Shown: positions 1-8,021 of the stretch, piece after piece
Layout of the letters: each line of letters starts with the position of its first letter
Position numbering within the stretch: the stretch's first letter is position 1
Assembly: GCA_910584875.1 (NCBI GenBank)
Contig: CAJUDA010000038.1
Coordinates: 1-16,765 of the forward strand
Length of the DNA stretch: 16,765 nucleotides
Source: an uncultured Eubacterium sp.
Lineage (GTDB): Bacteria > Bacillota > Clostridia > Lachnospirales > Lachnospiraceae
Reading direction: 5' to 3'
Notes under the pieces: generated by a model
Databases searched by the model: none
What the model was told of the DNA's origin: nothing
The model's input: only the letters and a program-made list of their open reading frames with translations
Made by a program: the position numbers and the translations under genes

Positions 1-116
1 TGGCGGCTCTTAGTGCAAACGTGCTGTCAAAAGTCAGAAAAAACGACAGCAGACACCTCAGACAATGCTCGGGCGGCAGATTTGCACAGAAAGGCAGCGA
101 TGATTTTTCGGGAAGT

Positions 117-157
117 GGTACAAGGACGGGCGCTTGGGAGGAGCCCGCCCTTGTACC
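117..157. repeat. Strong hairpin of unknown role
   Basis: Positions 117-131 pair with 143-157: 15 bp with one mismatch and an 11-nt loop. An outer 7-bp inverted repeat (80-86 ATTTGCA with 158-164 TGCAAAT) frames it. No T-tract follows on either strand, so it is not a classical intrinsic terminator. It lies just before the surviving part of the DUF6056-like pseudogene, in sequence that reads as no recognisable protein in any frame. It may be a remnant of a small hairpin repeat that marks the junction where the gene lost its 5' end; that is inference. Confidence 0.5.
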
Positions 158-198
158 TGCAAATAGATCATGCGATTGCCCTTCGGAGCTGCCAAAAT

Positions 199-1300
199 GC
201 CAGAAAGCATTTTCTCTACACTCATCATCTGCAATGGGGTTCCGATCAGAAAATATTATCTCTTTCGGATTTTGCCGCATCTGCCAGAAATTACTATCTT
301 CAATGGGGCGGAAGGATCTTTATATACTGTCTGGGGACCCTCTCATACTACTGCTCCCCCTTTGTATTTGACGTCATTAATACCCTGATCTATCTGTGTA
401 TGGTCTTTTTCGTATACCGCATCATCCATACCGGACGCTCAGGAAACTGGATCCTTTACCTGTTCTTACATCTTGCCGTATGGATTCTTGTGCCGGATTA
501 CGGTCAGGTCATGTTCTGGCAGTCCGGCTCCACCGCTTATCTGTGGGCGTCAATCCCTGCCCTTGCGGTACTGTGGCTTTTCCGGATCAATTCTGTTTCT
601 GAGAACGGTTTTATGAAATCATGGTATGCTGCCTTCCCCCTGTTTCTCCTCGGTGTACTGGCAGGGGTTGCCATGGAAAATATAAGCGCAGGGCTTTTGG
701 TGATCCTGACACTGTCCCTGATATTTTTTTATCGGAACGGGAAGCTGTTTCCTGCGCATATCGCCTGCTACATCGGCGCAATATCTGGTTTTCTCATCCT
801 GATCCTCTCTCCGGGCAGCCAGCGGAGGGCGGAATCAGGAGAATCCCTGTCTCTGCTCTTTAAATTCTTTATCCTGGATTACTACTGGATATGGATATTC
901 GGAACGGTCGTTATACATCTCTGCCATTTTCCTGATCGTCGCTGTTTCTATCCCGGCGGCAGACTGGATGAAATCTCACCGGGTGAAAATACAGCGTTCT
1001 CTCTGTATTGTCTGCGCCGGAGCCATGATCTGGTTTTTTGTCAGCATATGTGATACTCTGATCTGCTCACGGGAGATCTATATCCAGACAAATGAGCGGG
1101 ATGCTTACATACTGGAACAGAAGGAAAAAGGGATCCAGAAGGTCACCGTCCCCATTATCACGATTTCATACCCCTTCCGCTCCCGGCATCATGCACTGGA
1201 GGGCTTATCCGATATCTCCCAGGACCCGGATTTCTGGATCAATACCAGTCTGGCACAGCACTATGGCATCAAAGAGCTCCGGGGATTTGATAAAGAATGA
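199..1300 (+). pseudogene. Decayed DUF6056-type polytopic membrane protein
   Basis: Two reading frames together make one membrane protein resembling the DUF6056 family of glycosyltransferase-like membrane proteins. Frame 1 carries the early WGSDQ...YYLQWGGR region (about 230-310), several hydrophobic segments and a VAMEN motif. Around 895-925 the homology passes to frame 2, where FLIVAVSIPAADWMKSH continues at 929 and runs to the TGA at 1298-1300. The C-terminal tail (GLSDISQDPDFWINTSLAQHYGIKEL) resembles the usual family ending. No signal-anchor segment precedes position 199 in any frame, so the 5' end also looks lost. An open frame can be read from a GTG at 13, but its first 60 codons look non-coding. 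The family assignment is from memory of its motifs. A sequencing frameshift could explain the internal break but not the missing N-terminus. Confidence 0.6.
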
Positions 1301-1302
1301 CC

Positions 1303-1331
1303 TTGTATTTTCCCGGACATACTAATACAAT
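1303..1331 (+). promoter_or_regulatory. Predicted sigma-A promoter of the nicotinate phosphoribosyltransferase gene
   Basis: TTGTAT at 1303-1308 and TACAAT at 1326-1331 are separated by exactly 17 bp. The start codon lies 42 bp downstream, after an AGGAGG ribosome binding site. The promoter begins right after the stop codon of the upstream pseudogene, so the gene is probably transcribed independently. Confidence 0.55.
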
Positions 1332-1373
1332 ATCTGTAGATACCAGAATGATCGCATTTGACAGGAGGCTGTT

Positions 1374-2816
1374 ATGGACAACAGAAATTTTACTCTTCTC
1401 ACAGATTTTTATGAACTGACTATGATGCAGGGATATTTTAACAACAACGCCAGTGAACGGGTTGTTTTTGATCTCTTTTACCGGCAGAACCCGGATGACG
1501 GCGGCTATGCGGTATGCGCCGGACTCGCCCAGGTGATTGACTATATCAAGAGCCTTCATTTTGACTATGATGATATCGACTACCTGCGGAGTCTGGATAC
1601 GTTTAGCGAGGATTTTCTTGATTATCTTGCCAGTTTTCATTTTACAGGGGATGTCTATGCCATCCCGGAGGGGACAGTGGTTTTCCCCAGGGAGCCGCTG
1701 GTGAAGGTCGTGGCTCCGATCATGGAAGCACAGCTGGTCGAGACTGCACTGCTGAACCTGATCAACCACCAGTCCCTAATTGCCACAAAAGCGTCCCGGG
1801 TCTGTTATGCCGCCAGGGGCGGGGGCGTGATGGAGTTCGGACTGCGCCGGGCGCAGGGACCGGACGCCGGCACCTTTGGCGCCCGGGCAGCCGTCATCGG
1901 CGGCTGTATCGGCACCAGCAATGTGATCTGTGCCAAGGAATTTGGTGTTCCTGCCCTGGGAACCCATGCGCACAGCTGGATCATGAGTTTCGGCGACGAG
2001 CTGACTGCATTCCGCCGTTATGCAGAACTGTATCCCTCTAATACGACACTGCTGGTGGATACGTATGATACGCTGCGCTCCGGTGTGCCCCATGCGATAC
2101 AGGTTTTTGAGGAACTCCGGGCAGACAACCGGATGCCGCTCAAATACGGCATCCGTCTGGACAGCGGCGATCTCGCCTATCTATCAAAGAAAGCAAGAAA
2201 AATGCTGGATGACGCCGGATTTCCTGACGCTTCCATCTGTGCCTCCAGCGACCTTGATGAATATCTGATCGACTCCCTGCTCTCCCAGGGAGCCCGCATT
2301 GATTCCTGGGGCGTCGGCACCAACCTCATAACCTCCAAAACGACTCCGGCTTTTGGCGGGGTATATAAGCTCGCCGCCGTGGAAGAAAGTGGGGAAATGA
2401 AACCAAAGATCAAGCTTTCCGAAAACCCGGTGAAGATCACCAATCCCGGAGATAAAACGGTCTATCGCATCTACGATAACGCAACCGGTAAAATCCGCGC
2501 CGATTATATCACTCTGGCAGAAGAGCACTTTGACGTGACACAGGATCTGATCCTGTTTGATCCTGACGCCACATGGAAGAAAACAAAGCTGGCAGGCGGT
2601 ACTTATAATATGAAAGAACTGCTGATCCCTGTTTTCCAGAGCGGGCAATGCGTCTATGAGACGCCAGACGTCATGGAAATCCAGAACTATTGTAAAGAGC
2701 AGTTAAATACCCTGTGGGAAGAGACGAGACGTCTCGTCAATCCACAGGCGGTCTATGTGGATCTTTCTGACCGCCTGTATGAGATGAAAACGGCATTACT
2801 GAATCAGGCACTGTAG
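1374..2816 (+). CDS. pncB: Nicotinate phosphoribosyltransferase
   Basis: The 480-residue cytoplasmic protein condenses nicotinate with phosphoribosyl pyrophosphate, using ATP, to give nicotinate mononucleotide in the Preiss-Handler NAD salvage pathway. The N-terminus LLTDFYELTMMQGYF is the hallmark opening of the family. Further conserved parts are MEFGLRRAQGPDAG (about 153-166), GTHAHSWIMSF (196-206, holding the candidate regulatory phospho-histidine), YGIRLDSGDLAYLSKKAR (258-275) and WGVGTNLITS (312-321). The length is normal for the clostridial form. An AGGAGG about 7 nt upstream of the ATG supports the start. It is a single-gene unit: a promoter lies just upstream, and a strong hairpin overlaps the stop codon before a convergent gene begins. 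Confidence 0.95.
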   Translation: MDNRNFTLLTDFYELTMMQGYFNNNASERVVFDLFYRQNPDDGGYAVCAGLAQVIDYIKSLHFDYDDIDYLRSLDTFSEDFLDYLASFHFTGDVYAIPEGTVVFPREPLVKVVAPIMEAQLVETALLNLINHQSLIATKASRVCYAARGGGVMEFGLRRAQGPDAGTFGARAAVIGGCIGTSNVICAKEFGVPALGTHAHSWIMSFGDELTAFRRYAELYPSNTTLLVDTYDTLRSGVPHAIQVFEELRADNRMPLKYGIRLDSGDLAYLSKKARKMLDDAGFPDASICASSDLDEYLIDSLLSQGARIDSWGVGTNLITSKTTPAFGGVYKLAAVEESGEMKPKIKLSENPVKITNPGDKTVYRIYDNATGKIRADYITLAEEHFDVTQDLILFDPDATWKKTKLAGGTYNMKELLIPVFQSGQCVYETPDVMEIQNYCKEQLNTLWEETRRLVNPQAVYVDLSDRLYEMKTALLNQAL

Positions 2817-2839
2817 TCCGGTGGACTTCAGTGCCTGAT
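2803..2839 (+). terminator. Hairpin over the pncB stop codon, possible 3' end
   Basis: Positions 2803-2813 pair with 2829-2839 and 2815-2819 with 2823-2827. That is 16 bp with one mismatch and a GGT loop, enclosing the TAG stop at 2814-2816. It is followed by CGATAAAAAAGG, not a T-tract, so it is not a canonical intrinsic terminator for pncB. It could still define or protect the mRNA 3' end between the two convergent genes. Confidence 0.45.
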
Positions 2840-2872
2840 CGATAAAAAAGGAGTTATGGTAAATTCCAAAAT

Positions 2873-2904
2873 GTTAATTCATACGAATGTTAATTCTTAC
2901 GAAT
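2873..2904. repeat. Tandem 16-bp repeat, two copies
   Basis: GTTAATTCATACGAAT (2873-2888) is followed at once by GTTAATTCTTACGAAT (2889-2904), differing at one base. Each unit contains an ATTC-N4-GAAT dyad. The array ends 2 bp before the stop codon of the minus-strand arabinofuranosidase gene, within its 3' untranslated region. The role is unknown; it could form a weak 3'-end structure. Confidence 0.6.
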
Positions 2905-2906
2905 TT

Positions 2907-5900
2907 TTAATTCGTTATTATCCGCAGTACCGAAACAGAATATTTCGGCACGGTATAGTTAAACTGGTTCTTTATGCCGGTCACCTCAGATGTTTTCAGT
3001 GTCACGACTTCCGGTTGTGCCAGAATATTATCATCCGTCAGGCTGTTTCCTGCCACCAGATCCAGTTTTGCCGCAGCGCCGATCTTCCCTGCTCCGGCTA
3101 TATCAATGGCAAATGTCTTTGCATAGCCGGTTACATTTACCATCTTAATGATAATATCTCCCGTCTCATCGGTACTGACAACCTGATAACTTTCTGCCTC
3201 TGCTGTCTCTTCCAGAGTATGATCCATATAGAGCGTATCATCCACATAGCATTTGATATTGTATCCATTTACCACAACTTTCAGTTTGTAGGTTTTACCT
3301 GTCTCAAGCCGGATCCTCTCTGCTGTTCCGGCGATCTGATCCGATTTGACGCCGTCTGTCACCTTTTGCAGACAGGATGTGGTATTATTCCAGCCGCCTA
3401 TGTTCCAGAAATAGTTATTTTTGCTGTTCTTTACAGCGATGGGGATCAAAAATCCCTCGTCGCCACCGGTCTTGGTGGCATCGACTGTATAGGTGTAATT
3501 TTTCCAGTTGACGTCTCCGAAATATACCGTGCTTCCTGTCGCCCCATAGAGATCCGTATTTGTCACCGTACTGGACTGAACCAGTTTTCCGCCGCTCACT
3601 GACCAGTTTCCGTCAGACACCTTCTGCCAGTTGAGGTTCAGATTATCCTTACTGTCAAAGTTGTCATAGGCGATCAGCTTCCCGTTGGCATTGTTCTGAA
3701 TCCTCACATTATCAAATGTTGCTGATGTGTTCCAAGTACCCACACCCACTTTGCCTTCCAGTGCTCTTCTTCCTTTTGATGCTCCTGTAAAGGTAGTACC
3801 CAGCAACGCCGTCCCTGCATTATTTGAAAACGCTTTCTGAACATAATAGTTGACAGAAGCCGTGGATGTATGGTTATTGAACCAGATCAGATCCGGTGCC
3901 CAGTGAAGCGCTGTCAGATTGCCAAATAATGGCGCATAGGCAGCCATCCGTACAATATCGCCGTTTCTTTCCAGCCCGGTCATGTACGCCGCCTCAGACA
4001 ACGCCGAATTCCATGTATTGCTCCGCGACGCATATTCGCCGAGAAATACCTGCATCCCGCCGCCATACTGGGTTTCCGTCAGTTTCGTCCGGCTGTAATT
4101 TTTCTCGTCATAATAATCCGCGTGGCTGAAAAACCATGCCGGATCATTGTAGTAATGATGGTCTACCGCCCCGGCAAAATCCCGAATCGTCTTACCTGGA
4201 TGGGCATCCAGCCATCTCTGTGCCTCACGGTAAGACGCCATGTAGTTGATCTTGTCACTGTCGCCGTCATCGACACCCGAAGAATACATCAGCTCAATAT
4301 CCCCATACATCTCCGGGTTCTTCTTTTTTGCCTCGTCAAAGGCGTCCACAAATCCTTCATAATGCTGATAGAAGTCGCTGCCCCACTGCTCATTGCCGAT
4401 ACCGATGTATTTCAGCTTAAACGGCTTCTCGTGTCCCATGGCGATGCGCACAGCGCCCCATTTCGTATCACTGCCGCCGCGGCAGAATTCTACCAGATCC
4501 AGGGCGTCCTGGACATATCTCTGGTATTCGCTGCCATTCGTGATCTGGGGATGCCCCGGGATCATACAGCTGATACCGCAGTTGACGATCGGTACCCCAA
4601 CCGCTCCCATATCCTCCGCAAGCTGGAAATATTCATAGAAGCCAAGACCATAACTCATAAAGGCAGGATTCTCGTCGTTGGTGATGTTCTCATTGGTCCA
4701 GAGATTGCGCCCCTGTCTTCTCGCTGCCACGTCCCCGTAAGTACCGTTGAATTTAAGAGGTTCGCGGTCCGGTCCCACTCCGATGGATGCCTTCCAGTCA
4801 TATGCTTCATCCAGTGTGCCGCCTTCGATCACACATCCGCCCGGAAAACGCAGGAATGCCGGATGCAGGTCTGCCAGCTTTTCTGCCAGATCCTTTCTCA
4901 GTCCGTTTTCCCTGTTCTGGTACGTGTCTTTCGGAAAAAGGGAAACCATATCGATCGCAGCCTTTCCCTTATCGATCGTCACCTGAAGCTTTACGTTTTC
5001 GTATTTTGTTGCGGAAGAAGTCAGCTCCAGCTCGTATTTCGCCCATTCCGATGTGAGCGCCGGGATCTCTCCACTGGCAAGGACAGCGTTGCCCTGTGTC
5101 ACAGCCACGTGAAGCGGTCCTGTATAGCCATCCTGTCCCTTAGCCCAGACAGAGAACTTATATTTTGCTCCTTCTTTTACTGACATTCCATCCAGGAAGC
5201 CTTTGTTAGCGATACCCGCTGGTGCGCCGGATGTATTTTCCAGTATCATATAATTGGGGTTGTTGGCATTGAGGCGCCCTGTCGTGTCATTCTTTTTCAC
5301 TGTCGCCGTCACTGTCCCCACATTGTTCCATGCATGCTTCTCATTCCCTGCTGCCAGCTCTGTAAACTCGAAGGAACGGTTCTGCACCATCTCAGCATAC
5401 AAACCGCCGTCTGCCGCAAAATTGATATCTTCAAAGAAAACCCCGTAGAGCATATCACTGATATTATGTACTTTATCTGCTGCATTGATATTCAAACTGT
5501 AATGTGACTGGCTTTTGTCATAAGCTGAAGCTTTCCCCGGCGTCCCGTATACCTTCGGCTCCGTCTCCGGCTTCTCCGCAGATACTGGCATCTTTGTGGC
5601 TGAAGGAGTCTTTGGCACAGGTGTTGCCGTCGTTGTTTTTTTCTTTGTCTTTTTCTTTGTTACCGTTACTTTCAGTTTTTTTGTATATGTTTTTTTCTTT
5701 GTTTTGATCTTCGCTGTGACAGTTGCTTTTCCCTTTTTTAATCCTTTGATAGTCACTGATTTTTTTGACTTTTTTGTCAATTTGATAATCTTTTTCCCTT
5801 TTTTGTTCACCGACCATTTCACTTTTTTTACTTTCGCCTTTTTGCCGTTTTTTACGGTGATCTTTTTCTTACTCCCCGCCTTTACCGACACCTTACTCTT

Positions 5901-6014
5901 ACTCAGCTTCGGCTTTGCTTTTTTTGCCGCACTTGCACTGACCGGCTGCAGACATCCAACTGTCAGCGCCGATATTATGGCAATTGCAAGCACCTTTGCC
6001 CGCTCTTTCTTCAT
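2907..6014 (-). CDS. Secreted multidomain GH51 alpha-L-arabinofuranosidase
   Basis: This 1035-residue exported enzyme should release terminal arabinofuranosyl groups from arabinan or arabinoxylan. Domains: signal peptide 1-30 (cleavage near SASA-A); Lys-rich BIG2-like Ig domain about 33-120; Thr/Pro linker 125-160; start of the GH51 module (NISDMLYGVFFEDINFAADGG, 184-204) followed by a CBM4/9-like jelly roll about 222-365; catalytic barrel about 370-700; LamG-like domain about 760-935; remainder of the C-terminal beta domain 940-1035, ending in YSVSVLRI. The GH51 acid/base is Glu542 in GIGNEQWG and the nucleophile is Glu660 in FLGEYAS. GGAGG lies 7 nt before the ATG. The gene is divergent from an AraC-type regulator, which probably controls it. 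No sortase motif is visible; the basic N-terminal domain may hold the enzyme to the wall. The family is secure; the exact substrate is not. Confidence 0.93.
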   Translation of the reverse strand: MKKERAKVLAIAIISALTVGCLQPVSASAAKKAKPKLSKSKVSVKAGSKKKITVKNGKKAKVKKVKWSVNKKGKKIIKLTKKSKKSVTIKGLKKGKATVTAKIKTKKKTYTKKLKVTVTKKKTKKKTTTATPVPKTPSATKMPVSAEKPETEPKVYGTPGKASAYDKSQSHYSLNINAADKVHNISDMLYGVFFEDINFAADGGLYAEMVQNRSFEFTELAAGNEKHAWNNVGTVTATVKKNDTTGRLNANNPNYMILENTSGAPAGIANKGFLDGMSVKEGAKYKFSVWAKGQDGYTGPLHVAVTQGNAVLASGEIPALTSEWAKYELELTSSATKYENVKLQVTIDKGKAAIDMVSLFPKDTYQNRENGLRKDLAEKLADLHPAFLRFPGGCVIEGGTLDEAYDWKASIGVGPDREPLKFNGTYGDVAARRQGRNLWTNENITNDENPAFMSYGLGFYEYFQLAEDMGAVGVPIVNCGISCMIPGHPQITNGSEYQRYVQDALDLVEFCRGGSDTKWGAVRIAMGHEKPFKLKYIGIGNEQWGSDFYQHYEGFVDAFDEAKKKNPEMYGDIELMYSSGVDDGDSDKINYMASYREAQRWLDAHPGKTIRDFAGAVDHHYYNDPAWFFSHADYYDEKNYSRTKLTETQYGGGMQVFLGEYASRSNTWNSALSEAAYMTGLERNGDIVRMAAYAPLFGNLTALHWAPDLIWFNNHTSTASVNYYVQKAFSNNAGTALLGTTFTGASKGRRALEGKVGVGTWNTSATFDNVRIQNNANGKLIAYDNFDSKDNLNLNWQKVSDGNWSVSGGKLVQSSTVTNTDLYGATGSTVYFGDVNWKNYTYTVDATKTGGDEGFLIPIAVKNSKNNYFWNIGGWNNTTSCLQKVTDGVKSDQIAGTAERIRLETGKTYKLKVVVNGYNIKCYVDDTLYMDHTLEETAEAESYQVVSTDETGDIIIKMVNVTGYAKTFAIDIAGAGKIGAAAKLDLVAGNSLTDDNILAQPEVVTLKTSEVTGIKNQFNYTVPKYSVSVLRIITN

Positions 6015-6032
6015 TTTTGATCCTCCCGGTAC

Positions 6033-6064
6033 ATTTGTTATTGCAAAATAATCATTATTTGTTA
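6033..6064. promoter_or_regulatory. Candidate AraC-type operator between arabinofuranosidase and regulator genes
   Basis: ATTTGTTA occurs twice in the same orientation at 6033-6040 and 6057-6064, 24 bp apart. Between and overlapping them is a perfect 15-bp dyad, AAATAAT-C-ATTATTT, at 6046-6060. Spaced direct repeats are typical of AraC-family binding sites. The location, 19-50 bp upstream of the enzyme's start codon and between divergent genes, fits. No binding data are available, and the AT-rich context lowers confidence. Confidence 0.4.
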
Positions 6065-6176
6065 CAATATAAACAGACGTCTTTTTATAAAATAAGGATA
6101 ACGCAAAAAAAGAGCTGCGTCTATGATGTTTGCCGCTCTGAACTTGACTTATCCTGCTTGGAAGGGATGGATAAAT

Positions 6177-7001
6177 TTGATCAAAATCGTTGATCTGGGA
6201 TACCAGTATGTAAATTTTGGCGCCTTTGACATCCAGCGCCCGCAGGGTACCGGGGATTTTCTTTTTCTCTATTTCCGGTGTCCGACTGAGGTGTGGCTGG
6301 ATGGCAGATATCAGCTGTTACCAGAGAATACTTATTTTCTCTATCAGAAGGGGGCACCGCAGTATTACCGTCATATGAAGGGGAATTTCATCAATGACTG
6401 GATCCACTTCGATATCGAACCCTATAATGATTTTTTCGAGAAGCTGGACATCCCTTTCCAGACACCCATAACACTTACCTACAACAAAGAAATCTGCGAT
6501 ATGATCGGTGATCTGCAGATTGAATATTTCAGTTATGGCAAGCAGCACGATCAGATCATGTCACAAAAGGCAGGTGCCCTGTTCCATAAATTCAGCGACC
6601 TGTATCATTTTTCCAAAAAAAGCAATGCGAAAATGACAGATTATAAACGAGATTTTGTCGATCTTAGAAGAAGGCTGCAAAATTATGAGTACTGCCCGGC
6701 AAACGCCGGAGATGTCGCTGATTCGCTCAACATCAGTGTTTCCTATCTGCAGCACTTATACAAAGAATTTTTCGGCGTTTCAATCCATCAGGACATAATA
6801 AAGGCGCGGATCGACCACGCCTCGCACCTGCTGCATGGTACAAAATATCCCATTTCAGAAATCGCCGCCCTCTGCGGGTATGACAATCTGGAACATTTTT
6901 CAAGACAGTTTAAAAAGTGGAAAGGATGTTCTCCCCGCAATTACCGGAGCCAGTTAAATCAGATAGCCCAGCCGGACGGGAAAAAACCTCCTGTTAATTA
7001 A
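6177..7001 (+). CDS. AraC-family transcriptional regulator
   Basis: The N-terminal half is a cupin-like sensing domain (YQYVNFGAFDIQRP, then CPTEVWLDGRYQLLPENTYFLYQKG), expected to bind a sugar or other small effector. The C-terminal half, about residues 175-258 of 274, is the double helix-turn-helix of the family: DVADSLNISVSYLQHLYKEF, then ISEIAALCGYDNLEHFSRQFKKWKGCSPRNYR. I place the start at the TTG at 6177 because GAAGGGA lies 9 nt upstream and the protein then begins MIKIVDLGYQYVNFG, as family members do. An in-frame ATG at 6123 would add 18 unconvincing residues. The gene is divergent from the arabinofuranosidase gene and probably controls it. Its 3' end overlaps the convergent glycosyltransferase gene by 8 bp. 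Confidence 0.88.
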   Translation: MIKIVDLGYQYVNFGAFDIQRPQGTGDFLFLYFRCPTEVWLDGRYQLLPENTYFLYQKGAPQYYRHMKGNFINDWIHFDIEPYNDFFEKLDIPFQTPITLTYNKEICDMIGDLQIEYFSYGKQHDQIMSQKAGALFHKFSDLYHFSKKSNAKMTDYKRDFVDLRRRLQNYEYCPANAGDVADSLNISVSYLQHLYKEFFGVSIHQDIIKARIDHASHLLHGTKYPISEIAALCGYDNLEHFSRQFKKWKGCSPRNYRSQLNQIAQPDGKKPPVN

Positions 7002-8010
7002 ATCCATAGATCTTCTGTGACAGGGAATATCCCCAGACAACGATCTTCTGCCCGACACGGTTTCTAAACTGCATTGGCTTGCTGAGAGCCATTCTATTTA
7101 CCATGCGGTACATCGTACGATTCTGTTCTTTCAGATATTCCCAGAGTTCCGCACGCTTGGCAAGACTCTCCTCTGATCCTTCTTTGATCAGAAATACGGA
7201 ACTGATCGTCATCATCATCGTCAGGTATTTCACCATATAATCCTGCAGTTTTTTATTTTTGATCTTCGTCAGGTCATAGGCATCGATCATCAGTTTATTG
7301 ACTTTGATCTGCTGGTCGATCCTGCCGATCATCACCTTTTCGTTTACAGACTGATCCTCTCTTCCGATGAAATAACGGTAAAGATCTACATTCAGATAGT
7401 ACATGGTCTTCACATGGGGAAGCGGATTGTAGACAAAGATATTATCGACATAAAACGTATGCTCCGGCAGCTGCAGTTCACAGTCACGAAGCAGCTTGGT
7501 CCGATAGATCACGGAATGCATCAGTATGTTCTGGCTGATCTTAAACCGTTTGATATCGCTCCAGCCAAACACTTTGCGTTCCGGGAAAACGCCGTCGTAC
7601 CGGATCGCCTTATGTTTATGAAGACTCGGCTTCTCATACACATAGTTGGCGAGGAGCATATCCACACCATGTCCCTCCTGCACAAAATCATGGAGTACAT
7701 CCAGCACCCGCAAAAATGCTTCCCGGTCCAGCCAGTCATCACTGTCCAGCACCTTATAATAGACCCCTTTTGCATTGGCAAGCCCTGTATTGACAGCGCT
7801 TCCATGTCCCCCGTTTTCTTTGTGGATGGCACGGATGATGGTCGGATGTTCTGCCGCCAGCCTGTCCGCAATCTCTGCCGTGCGGTCAGTAGAACCATCG
7901 TCCACCAGAAGGATCTCTACATCTTCTCCTCCTACGAGTGCCGTCTCCACGGCATGTTCCATATAGTCCTGCGAATTATAGCAGGGAATCGCTACAGTCA
8001 AAAGTTTCAT
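6994..8010 (-). CDS. Family 2 (GT-A fold) glycosyltransferase
   Basis: The protein starts MKLLTVAIPCYNSQDYMEHA, the standard GT2 opening. It has the nucleotide-binding VDDGSTD motif near residue 40, NGGHGSAVNTGL, and the metal-binding KVLDSDDW. The remaining ~200 residues are less conserved and end without a membrane anchor, so it is probably a cytoplasmic or peripheral transferase of about 338 residues that adds a sugar to a surface glycan or teichoic-type polymer. I chose the ATG at 8010, not 8022, because GGAGGT lies 5 nt upstream and the GT2 core begins there. The gene starts 11 nt after the stop of the UDP-galactopyranose mutase gene, so the two are co-transcribed. A galactofuranosyltransferase role is inference from that neighbour. 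Confidence 0.88.
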   Translation of the reverse strand: MKLLTVAIPCYNSQDYMEHAVETALVGGEDVEILLVDDGSTDRTAEIADRLAAEHPTIIRAIHKENGGHGSAVNTGLANAKGVYYKVLDSDDWLDREAFLRVLDVLHDFVQEGHGVDMLLANYVYEKPSLHKHKAIRYDGVFPERKVFGWSDIKRFKISQNILMHSVIYRTKLLRDCELQLPEHTFYVDNIFVYNPLPHVKTMYYLNVDLYRYFIGREDQSVNEKVMIGRIDQQIKVNKLMIDAYDLTKIKNKKLQDYMVKYLTMMMTISSVFLIKEGSEESLAKRAELWEYLKEQNRTMYRMVNRMALSKPMQFRNRVGQKIVVWGYSLSQKIYGFN

Positions 8011-8021
8011 ACATACCTCCA

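Noticed and set aside
1..198. Group II intron or insertion-sequence end at the left edge
   Set aside because: No domain V-like sequence, transposase fragment or target duplication could be recognised.
4122..5183. Open frame of 353 codons on the plus strand inside the arabinofuranosidase gene
   Set aside because: It is antisense to a well-supported GH51 gene, has no ribosome binding site of note and no recognisable protein motif.
5596..6051. Phe/Val-rich plus-strand open frame that looks like a membrane protein
   Set aside because: Its hydrophobicity is the antisense of the Lys-rich codons (AAA/AAG read as TTT/CTT) of the BIG2-like domain.
6975..7030. Possible leftward terminator after the GT2 gene (CCTGT/ACAGG stem before a T6 run)
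   Set aside because: The stem is only 5 bp with a loop of about 30 nt, too weak to call.
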